Source: an uncultured Alphaproteobacteria bacterium
GTDB taxonomy: Bacteria > Pseudomonadota > Alphaproteobacteria > Rhodobacterales > Rhodobacteraceae
Assembly: GCA_902581005.1 (NCBI GenBank)
Contig: CACHMT010000004.1
Coordinates: 1 to 64,000 of the forward strand
DNA length: 64,000 bases
Reading direction: 5' to 3'
The stretch's first letter is position 1. Each line of letters opens with the position of its first letter. The notes below the pieces were generated by a model. It worked only from the letters and a program-made list of their open reading frames with translations. It did no database searches and was not told the origin of the DNA. The translations under genes were made by a program, and so were the position numbers. Shown here piece by piece: positions 57,816-64,000 of the stretch.

Positions 57816-57896
57816 TTATTGGTCTAAACGTCCGCCCCACCCACGACGTGACTCTATAGCTCTTCTAAAGTTGCATTTTACAAAAGATAGATCCAT
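57816..57896 (-). CDS. Possible 26-aa Arg/Gly-rich peptide
   Basis: ATG at 57896 to TAA at 57816. The product ends RRAIESRRGWGGRLDQ, an unusually basic, coherent sequence, and the stop is 18 bases before the phosphoesterase start. The frame stays open further upstream without another ATG. Perhaps a leader peptide or the tail of a degraded gene. Confidence 0.25.
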   Translation of the reverse strand: MDLSFVKCNFRRAIESRRGWGGRLDQ

Positions 57897-58074
57897 TGGT
57901 CTACGATTTAGTCTGCAGCTTAAATTTATTGTCTAGGCCCTTTTGAAGAAGTTGGAAAATTGAATTAATGATATCTACTGTCAAATGAAACCCGGTAGTA
58001 ATATAATTCGAATATGTGACCAGATATGATACTGAAAATAACCTATGGTATATCGCAGATACTAAAATCCCTTT

Positions 58075-59241
58075 TCACTGGCGTTCATGAAAGATATGTG
58101 GGCTTTGAGTAGAATTAGGAGTCCACACCCTTTGAATTATAGGAAAATTATTTTTTACATCAAAAAGAAGTAAATCAGCTCGCATACCAATCTTAATCAA
58201 ACCACGATCATTTAGATTAGCTGCTTTTGCTGGTGTCTCAGTAACCGCCTTTATTCCCTTTGCAAAATCTCCCAAAATATCTCCAAGTTTTACCGCTCCC
58301 ATTAGCAGTGAAGAAGGCATATAATCCGATGAAAGAATGTTACAGCAACCCATGGAAACAAGGTCCTTAGCCGCGACGTTTCCGGAGTGGGACTCCCCTC
58401 TCAGAATGTTTGGTCCTCCCATGATAATATTAATTGATGATCGATTTAATACCTTTGAAGCTTCAACAGTTGTTGGAAACTCGGCGATTTTACATCCATT
58501 TTCAATTGATGTAATTGCATCATTCTCTGTCGTGTCGTCATGACTTGCGAGAATAGCGCCAAGTCTTTTATTCGCACTTAAAGTTGCGGCATGGTTTCTA
58601 TCTCCCCAAGCCTTTTTTATTTTATAAAGACGTTCAAAATGATCTTCCAAATCTTTTGGACTCATAGAGTATTTTCCCTTTAAATACTCTGCCATTTTAT
58701 CTAAGTCTCTAAATTGCTTTTGGCCCGGAGTATGATCCATTAAACTAACTATTCCAACTCGGTCTTCTGGGGTAAACTCTTCCAATTCGATTTCCAAAGT
58801 TTCAGAACAAACTTCTGCTCTAAGATGCGTAAAATGACTTATTTTCAGGCTTTTCTCTGCTCTGAGCTCCTTAATGGTGTCCGTAACTTGCCTAGCATAT
58901 TTAAGATAGTTACCCCTTTTATCTGACACTATCGAACCAACTCGCAATGCGTCAAAAACAGTCGTAATACCAGCACTTTCTAGTTCTCTATCATGTGATA
59001 AAATCGCAGCCTTTATTGGCCATTTAACATTTGCTCTTGGTTGCATATGTCTTTCCAAATTGTCTGTGTGTAGTTCAATCAGGCCTGGTGATAAATAATT
59101 TTCATTACAATCGAAAGAACCACGTATAAATCCTTTTCCAGAGTTAACCTCTTTAATGACCCCATCCGCTACCCTGATGCTTCCGTTTACTACTTCGTTC
59201 TCCAGAACGAGACGTGCATTGCTTAAAATAAATTCATGCAT
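58075..59241 (-). CDS. phnM: Alpha-D-ribose 1-methylphosphonate 5-triphosphate diphosphatase
   Basis: 388 aa amidohydrolase that removes pyrophosphate from the ribose-phosphonate intermediate of the C-P lyase pathway. Metal site LSPGLIELHTDNLERHMQPR (HxD/N variant of the family), ILSHDRELESAGITTV, SLMDHTPGQKQF, LASHDDTTE and ILSSDYMPSSLLMGAVKL. Full length. It is separated from phnN by the oppositely oriented DUF1045 gene, so it has its own promoter. Confidence 0.95.
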   Translation of the reverse strand: MHEFILSNARLVLENEVVNGSIRVADGVIKEVNSGKGFIRGSFDCNENYLSPGLIELHTDNLERHMQPRANVKWPIKAAILSHDRELESAGITTVFDALRVGSIVSDKRGNYLKYARQVTDTIKELRAEKSLKISHFTHLRAEVCSETLEIELEEFTPEDRVGIVSLMDHTPGQKQFRDLDKMAEYLKGKYSMSPKDLEDHFERLYKIKKAWGDRNHAATLSANKRLGAILASHDDTTENDAITSIENGCKIAEFPTTVEASKVLNRSSINIIMGGPNILRGESHSGNVAAKDLVSMGCCNILSSDYMPSSLLMGAVKLGDILGDFAKGIKAVTETPAKAANLNDRGLIKIGMRADLLLFDVKNNFPIIQRVWTPNSTQSPHIFHERQ

Positions 59242-59245
59242 ATAA

Positions 59246-59289
59246 ATTCATACTCTTGACTTAAAAGTTTCATATAAATATTCCAAATT
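59246..59289 (+). promoter_or_regulatory. Pho-box-like array in the phnM/DUF1045 divergent region
   Basis: Four abutting 11-bp units ATTCATACTCT, TGACTTAAAAG, TTTCATATAAA, TATTCCAAATT; units 2 and 3 each match TGTCATAAATC at 7 of 11. Directed toward the DUF1045 gene (start 59318); phnM begins five bases to its left, so it could also influence phnM. Confidence 0.45.
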
Positions 59290-59317
59290 TTTTGTACTCT
59301 GTTATTAGGACATTTTT

Positions 59318-60010
59318 ATGACAAATTATTCCAGATACGCAATTTATTTTTCTCCCTATCCAGATACATTTCTCGATAAAGTTGGGTCTCAATGGTTAGG
59401 CTGGAATCCAAAGAAAGGTAAGATTACCAATCACAAGAAAATAAAAAACCCAAAATTTGTTGACTTAAAGTCTATCACGGAAAAAGCAAGGATATATGGC
59501 TTGCATGGCACGCTCAAAGCACCATTTGTCCTAAAAGATAAGTATTCATACAATGATCTCATTAGCGATGTGGAATTAATTTCAAAGCGACATAGTAGGT
59601 TTATAATCCAAAATCCAGTCTTGAAAAAGCTTGGCCGATTTTATGCTTTAGTCCCTGAAAGAAGCCCTAAGGCACTAAAATCTTTAGCAGATGATTGCGT
59701 TTTAACTCTAGATAAGTTTAGAGAACCTCCCACATCCACAGAACTAGAAAAAAGAAGAGCTAGTGGACTTGACTTTGAAGAGGAGGAAAACTTAAAGAAG
59801 TGGGGTTATCCATATGTCTTTAATAGATATAAATTTCACATTACATTAACCGGAGAAATAAGGTTGGGTGAAGAGAAAAATATTCGAGACACAATAGAAT
59901 TAAATTTTCAAGAAGTTATCGGATATCCCTTACCTTTTTTAGATATCTGTCTTTTTGGGCAAAGGGATGATAGGTATTTTTGTGAACTGAAAAGATTTTC
60001 GCTGCTTTAA
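59318..60010 (+). CDS. DUF1045 phosphonate-metabolism protein (2H-phosphoesterase-like)
   Basis: 230 aa. It begins TNYSRYAIYFSPYPDTFLDKVGSQWLGWNP and has two H-x-T/S-like segments, IYGLHGTLKAPFVLK and YKFHITLTGEIRL, which mark the 2H phosphoesterase superfamily. DUF1045 genes occur almost only in C-P lyase clusters and may take the place of the PhnP cyclic phosphodiesterase. Here it is inverted between phnN and phnM, with AGGA before the ATG, and overlaps the phnN stop by four bases. Confidence 0.9.
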   Translation: MTNYSRYAIYFSPYPDTFLDKVGSQWLGWNPKKGKITNHKKIKNPKFVDLKSITEKARIYGLHGTLKAPFVLKDKYSYNDLISDVELISKRHSRFIIQNPVLKKLGRFYALVPERSPKALKSLADDCVLTLDKFREPPTSTELEKRRASGLDFEEEENLKKWGYPYVFNRYKFHITLTGEIRLGEEKNIRDTIELNFQEVIGYPLPFLDICLFGQRDDRYFCELKRFSLL

Positions 60011-60531
60011 TGCATTACAGATAATAATTGAATAACTGCTTTATCTAGATCATCCTCATTGTTGATAATAATTGAGCCCGTTGGAATATCAAATTTCGCC
60101 CTTTTTAACCTTAGTTGAATATCCTTTGCATTTTCTCTAGCTCTTTTTTTCAATCTTTCCAGAACGATTTCTTCTTTAGCATCAATGTAAATTATTTTCA
60201 ACTCTGGAAATTGCTGCTTATATTCCTTAATAGCATGTCTAGATCCATTGAAAATTACGTTTGTTCCCTTATTAAGGTGATATATAATATCAATAGGTAT
60301 CCCATAAAAGTTATTATGCGCATACCAATGAATAGCTACTCTTTTTTCTTTTAATAAAATATCTATTTGAGACTGATCCACTTTAATAAAGTCTTCGTTG
60401 TCGACCTCAGCACTTCTAGAAATATATCTTTTAGGAAAATATGCATCGACTTTATTCTTAGCAGCATTAAGAATTGAATCTTTCCCCACTCCAGAAGGGC
60501 CTACCACTGTAAATAATGTTCCTTTACGCAT
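60007..60531 (-). CDS. phnN: Ribose 1,5-bisphosphokinase
   Basis: 174 aa. P-loop VVGPSGVGKDSILNAA, YISRSAEVDNEDFI, and the guanylate-kinase-like IDAKEEIVLERLKKRARE. It converts ribose 1,5-bisphosphate to PRPP, the last step of C-P lyase catabolism. It follows phnL after 12 bases and ends in a convergent overlap with the DUF1045 gene. Confidence 0.94.
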   Translation of the reverse strand: MRKGTLFTVVGPSGVGKDSILNAAKNKVDAYFPKRYISRSAEVDNEDFIKVDQSQIDILLKEKRVAIHWYAHNNFYGIPIDIIYHLNKGTNVIFNGSRHAIKEYKQQFPELKIIYIDAKEEIVLERLKKRARENAKDIQLRLKRAKFDIPTGSIIINNEDDLDKAVIQLLSVMH

Positions 60532-60543
60532 AATAGATTTCTC

Positions 60544-61218
60544 TCAGCTTGCTGAAAAGTTGCTTACATCTATTTCTCGATCACACACTTTATCTCTTAC
60601 TTCTTTGTCATGAAAGATACCAAGTATCGCCGACCCTTTTTCTTTTTTTTCTGAAATCATATCCATAACAATTCTTTTGTTTTCACGATCGAGGCTTGCC
60701 GTCGGCTCATCCAAAAGAAGCAACTTGTAGTCTTTAGAAAAGCCAATAGCAATATTTACCCTTTGTTGTTCCCCTCCTGAAAAAGTCAGTGGCGAGAGGT
60801 GCCATAACTTAGAGCTTAAATTTAGCCTAGACAATAATGTCTCAGCGATATCCTTCGCTCTGGCGCGACTTTCAAATTGATCAAGAAGAGGTTCCATAAC
60901 CAAATCTATGGTGCTTACTCTCGGTAAAACTCTTAAAAATTGACTTACATACCCCATTTTTTGTTTTCTTAATATCGACATTTCAATGGCTTTTAAATCA
61001 AGGATATTTTCCTTATCTATATAAATCTTTCCAACTGCACATACATAATTACCGTAAATCATTCTCATTAAAGTTGATTTGCCACAACCAGAGTTACCTA
61101 TCAATGCAACACATTCCCCCGAATTAACATTAAAGCAAGCATCTCTAATAACTGAAAATTTCCCTTTGTCTAAGTTCTTTAGATTGAAGGATTTTGCAAC
61201 ATTTTTTACTTCCAACAT
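60544..61218 (-). CDS. phnL: C-P lyase complex ATP-binding subunit PhnL
   Basis: 224 aa. ABC ATPase with Walker A LIGNSGCGKSTLMRM, signature TFSGGEQQRVNIAIGF, Walker B LLLDEPTASLDRENK. PhnL associates with the C-P lyase core (PhnGHIJK) rather than a transporter. Two bases separate it from phnK. Confidence 0.95.
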   Translation of the reverse strand: MLEVKNVAKSFNLKNLDKGKFSVIRDACFNVNSGECVALIGNSGCGKSTLMRMIYGNYVCAVGKIYIDKENILDLKAIEMSILRKQKMGYVSQFLRVLPRVSTIDLVMEPLLDQFESRARAKDIAETLLSRLNLSSKLWHLSPLTFSGGEQQRVNIAIGFSKDYKLLLLDEPTASLDRENKRIVMDMISEKKEKGSAILGIFHDKEVRDKVCDREIDVSNFSAS

Positions 61219-61220
61219 TT

Positions 61221-61991
61221 TTACACCTTTAGTATTGAGGAGACAAGTAATTGCGTGTAGGAATGCTGTGGATCATCCAAAACTTGGTCGGTTAATCCAG
61301 TTTCAACTATTTTACCATTTTTCATAACAATCAATCTATTTGCCATGAACCTCGCAACTGCAAGATCATGCGTTACGATTATTACTGACAATCCTAATTC
61401 TCTAACCAAAGATCTTATGAGATCAAGTAATCTTGCTTGGACAGATACATCAAGCCCACCTGTAGGTTCATCCATAAATATTAGCCTAGGTTTCGTTATA
61501 AGATTTTTAGCAATCTGAAGTCTTTGTTGCATTCCACCAGAAAAAATACTCGGTTTGTCATCCAGTCTGATTGCATCTATTTCAACCTTTTCGATCCATT
61601 CGGTGGCTTCAGCCCTAATTTGGGAGTAATTTCTATAACCTATTGCCATTAGTCTTTCGCCAATGTTCCCTCCAGCACTCACTGCCATTCTAAGACCATC
61701 TCGAGGGTTTTGGTGGACAAAGGCCCACTCGGTTCTCAGTAGGTTTCTTTTTCTGGGTTCCGGCAAAGACAGTAGATCCAACCAATTATTATCTCTATCC
61801 AAATATGTTATATTACCACCATCTGGTACCAAGCTTCCAGACAAGCAATTTAGAAGAGTTGATTTGCCAGAGCCAGACTCTCCAACAATTCCAACGACCT
61901 CACCAGTATAAAGCTCTATACTTAAGTTGTCGCAAGCATATACACTGCCAAATTTCTTATCTATAGCCTTAGCTTTTAAAATCTGTTCCAT
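61221..61991 (-). CDS. phnK: C-P lyase complex ATP-binding subunit PhnK
   Basis: 256 aa. Walker A IVGESGSGKSTLLNC, RTEWAFVHQNPRDGLRM (PhnK-specific), signature FSGGMQQRLQIAKN, Walker B IFMDEPTGGLDVSV. It docks on PhnJ of the core complex. Three bases separate it from phnJ. Confidence 0.96.
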   Translation of the reverse strand: MEQILKAKAIDKKFGSVYACDNLSIELYTGEVVGIVGESGSGKSTLLNCLSGSLVPDGGNITYLDRDNNWLDLLSLPEPRKRNLLRTEWAFVHQNPRDGLRMAVSAGGNIGERLMAIGYRNYSQIRAEATEWIEKVEIDAIRLDDKPSIFSGGMQQRLQIAKNLITKPRLIFMDEPTGGLDVSVQARLLDLIRSLVRELGLSVIIVTHDLAVARFMANRLIVMKNGKIVETGLTDQVLDDPQHSYTQLLVSSILKV

Positions 61992-61994
61992 TGT

Positions 61995-62831
61995 TTAACT
62001 TTTTCTACTATTGCAGTAATCACTATCTGAACATGAAAACATTCTAGTTCCCTTATCATCAATAACTACTTCATCGAGATATGTATTGGTGGCACCACAT
62101 ATTTCACAAGTCTTCTCGGCTCTTGAGGCTTCAAATGGATAATCTTCAAAATCAAGACTTATAACCTTAGTATATGGAGGAACTGCGTAAATCCTTTGTT
62201 CTCTCCCAGCTCCAAAAAGCTGAATTGCCGGGCAAAAATTCATTTTTGGGTTATCAAATTTTGGTGTAGGTGATGGATCCATTATATAACGATCGTTTAC
62301 TTTTACTGGATAAGCGTATGCTGTCGAAATCTCCCCGTTAATAGATATGTCTTCATATAATTTAACATGCATCAAGCCATATTCCTCTAATGCGTGCATA
62401 ACCCTTGTTTCGGTCTCTCTAGGCTCTAAAAATCTTAAGGGCTCTGGGATTGGAACTTGATAAACAAGTATTTGATCTTCTGATAAAACTTGTTCGGGAA
62501 TGCGGTGTCTGGTTTGAATTACAGATGCTTTTCCAGTGTTTTCAGTAGTTTTTACACCAGCTACTCTTTCAAAAAATTTTCTTATAGAGACTGCGTTGGT
62601 TGTGTCATCTGAACCCTGATCTATGACCTTCAATACATCTGTTTCTTGCAAGCATGCTGCTGTGACCTGAACGCCGCCAGTACCCCAACCATAAGGCATT
62701 GGCATTTCCCTACTTGCAAAGGGCACCTGATATCCTGGAATGCATATCGCTTTTATTAGAGCCCTTCTTATCATTCTCTTGGTTTGCTCATCAAGGTATG
62801 CAAAATTGAAATCCTCTTCTGAGTTACTCAT
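61995..62831 (-). CDS. phnJ: C-P lyase radical-SAM subunit PhnJ
   Basis: 278 aa from the ATG at 62831 (MSNSEEDFNFAYLDEQTKRM). PhnJ cleaves the C-P bond using a [4Fe-4S] cluster. The cluster motif CEIC with a third Cys 21 residues later and a fourth after five more (C-x2-C-x21-C-x5-C) is intact; PYGWGTGGVQVTA and FDNPKMNFCPAIQLFGAGRE are family marks. It overlaps phnI by eight bases. Confidence 0.98.
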   Translation of the reverse strand: MSNSEEDFNFAYLDEQTKRMIRRALIKAICIPGYQVPFASREMPMPYGWGTGGVQVTAACLQETDVLKVIDQGSDDTTNAVSIRKFFERVAGVKTTENTGKASVIQTRHRIPEQVLSEDQILVYQVPIPEPLRFLEPRETETRVMHALEEYGLMHVKLYEDISINGEISTAYAYPVKVNDRYIMDPSPTPKFDNPKMNFCPAIQLFGAGREQRIYAVPPYTKVISLDFEDYPFEASRAEKTCEICGATNTYLDEVVIDDKGTRMFSCSDSDYCNSRKS

Positions 62832-63909
62832 CTTTTTTTGCCTCAAAAGCTGTCTTTCTTATCTTTCTAATTAGCTCTAGTTCTGCCTGAAAATCGACGT
62901 AATGAGGAAGTTTGATATGCTCTACAAAACCAGTCGCTTGAATATTATCTCCATGATATAGAACAAACTCTTCATCTTGAGCAGGGGCACCATCGCTAAC
63001 CTCTCCCAATTCTTTCCAACGTAAAGCGCGATCAACTAAAGCCATCGATATCGCTTTTCTCTCCGATTGACCAAAAACAAAACCATAGCCTCTAGTGAAT
63101 TTAGGGGGATGGATCTTCGAGCCCAGAAATTGATTAACCGTCTCGCATTCTGAGATCTCTATCTCAGCTATCTCTATATTAAACCCTAGCTCTGGGATTT
63201 CAAATTCGACAGATATAAGTCCTATTCTTAGCTCACCAACGAATGGATGATTTCTTCCGAACCCCCTTTGGGTTGAGTATGCCATACCTAATAAAAACCC
63301 TTCATCGCTTCGAGTAAGAGCCTGTAGCCGCAATGCTCTATTAGCCGGAATTTCCAAAGGCTGTCGAGTGAGATCAGGCGAGTCCGCTTCACTAGATGAT
63401 GTCTCTTCTGTCTCAATAATTCCTTCATTATTTAGGAACTGAGTGACGTGTTGGAACATTTGTTCAGTGTCTTTTCCAGGCTCAAATTCATCGATGCTGC
63501 CATCAGCTAATAGTTTGAAATCTAAAAGTCGATGAGTGTAATCAAAAGTCGGTCCAAGAAGCTGGCCTCCTGGAATGTCCTTAAACGTCGCTGATATTCT
63601 TCTTTTAGCAATCATTTTGTCCGTATTTATAGGCTTCCCAACTCCAAATCTTGGTAAGGTTGTTCGGTATGCTCTTATTAAAAAAATCGCTTCGATTAAA
63701 TCTCCTCTAGCTTGCTTTATTGCTAAAGACGCAAGCTCAGGATCAAATAGCGAACCTTCAGCCATCACTTTTGCTATTGATAAAGATAATTGAGTCTTTA
63801 TTTGATCGACACTCAGATCTGTGACTTTTCTGTCTCCTCGACGCTCATCCTCCAGCCACCGATGTGCATTATCAATCGCTCTTTCGCCTCCTTTTACCGC
63901 TACATACAT
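62824..63909 (-). CDS. phnI: C-P lyase core subunit PhnI
   Basis: 361 aa. PhnI transfers the ribosyl group from ATP to the phosphonate with PhnGHL. It starts MYVAVKGGERAIDNAHRWLE; GKPINTDKMIAKRR, YTHRLLDFKLLADGS, AYSTQRGFGRNHPFVGELRI and FGQSERKAISMALVD agree with the family. It begins one base after the phnH stop. Confidence 0.97.
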   Translation of the reverse strand: MYVAVKGGERAIDNAHRWLEDERRGDRKVTDLSVDQIKTQLSLSIAKVMAEGSLFDPELASLAIKQARGDLIEAIFLIRAYRTTLPRFGVGKPINTDKMIAKRRISATFKDIPGGQLLGPTFDYTHRLLDFKLLADGSIDEFEPGKDTEQMFQHVTQFLNNEGIIETEETSSSEADSPDLTRQPLEIPANRALRLQALTRSDEGFLLGMAYSTQRGFGRNHPFVGELRIGLISVEFEIPELGFNIEIAEIEISECETVNQFLGSKIHPPKFTRGYGFVFGQSERKAISMALVDRALRWKELGEVSDGAPAQDEEFVLYHGDNIQATGFVEHIKLPHYVDFQAELELIRKIRKTAFEAKKDE

Positions 63910-63910
63910 A

Positions 63911-64000
63911 TTATGTCTCTACAATTGTTGTTCTAGGCAGTCCCATAACCAAATTTTCTTTTGTCAAAAAAATATCAATTCCTAAAGGAAAACTAATAGC
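63911..64000 (-). CDS. phnH: C-P lyase core subunit PhnH, C-terminal part only
   Basis: The last 29 codons of a minus-strand frame entering from the right: FPLGIDIFLTKENLVMGLPR followed by TTIVET and TAA. FPLGID and LPRTT are the PhnH C-terminal signature. The stop is one base before the phnI ATG, as in C-P lyase operons. The rest, and presumably phnG, lie outside. Confidence 0.88.
   Translation of the reverse strand, partial: AISFPLGIDIFLTKENLVMGLPRTTIVET

Overview
The window looks like a compact, AT-rich (roughly one third G+C by eye) chromosome segment of a marine alphaproteobacterium, most likely from the Rhodobacterales or a near relative. The evidence is a CcrM-type GANTC methyltransferase next to rnhB, the mutY / DUF721 / DsbA-like order, ubiE-ubiB, and the ridA / GDPD / PF04339 acetyltransferase / phhB block. 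Many genes overlap or lie a few bases apart. I saw no insertion sequence, prophage or CRISPR array. The genus is inference.

0-12.5 kb: a TPR protein cut by the window edge, a porin, leuS-lptE-holA-lpxK, a DsbA-like oxidoreductase, a DUF721 protein, mutY, ccrM, rnhB, three small proteins and tRNA-Arg(CCT). 12.5-23.4 kb: ubiB, ubiE, rsmD, a ferredoxin reductase, a peroxiredoxin, phhB, an acetyltransferase, GDPD, RidA, a persulfide-dioxygenase-like MBL protein, an MlaC-like protein and a class A PBP. 23.6-34.3 kb: glnK-amtB, HU, an EamA transporter, gyrB, cysK, TauE/SafE, pncB, a PHP phosphoesterase and a lipase/esterase-like hydrolase. 34.4-40.3 kb: a complete peptide-type ABC importer operon with a UPF0173 hydrolase.

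42-64 kb is a phosphorus-acquisition island: ugpBAEC (glycerol-3-phosphate or glycerophosphodiester uptake), a sugar-phosphate-isomerase-like protein, an aquaporin, phnDCE plus a methyltransferase (phosphonate uptake), plcP-agt plus an acyltransferase (phospholipid-to-glycolipid remodelling), several small unknown proteins, and a C-P lyase set (phnH partial, I, J, K, L, N, a DUF1045 gene and M). Upstream of most units I can read 11-bp direct repeats resembling PhoB boxes, on the strand and at the distance expected, so the island is probably one phosphate-starvation regulon (inference).

The most unusual structure is an imperfect ~250-bp duplication (54771-55032 and 56050-56292). Each copy carries Pho-box-like repeats on both strands. 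Leftward, one copy drives the acyltransferase gene and the other an NTF2-like protein. Rightward, copy A drives a very short transcript that ends at a strong intrinsic terminator and exposes a UUUCCCUCCC stretch, which makes it a candidate phosphate-starvation small RNA. In copy B the promoter is kept but half of the terminator hairpin is lost. Another oddity is lptE, which has no ATG, GTG or TTG start that would include its lipobox; an ATC with a well-placed Shine-Dalgarno sequence is the best start.
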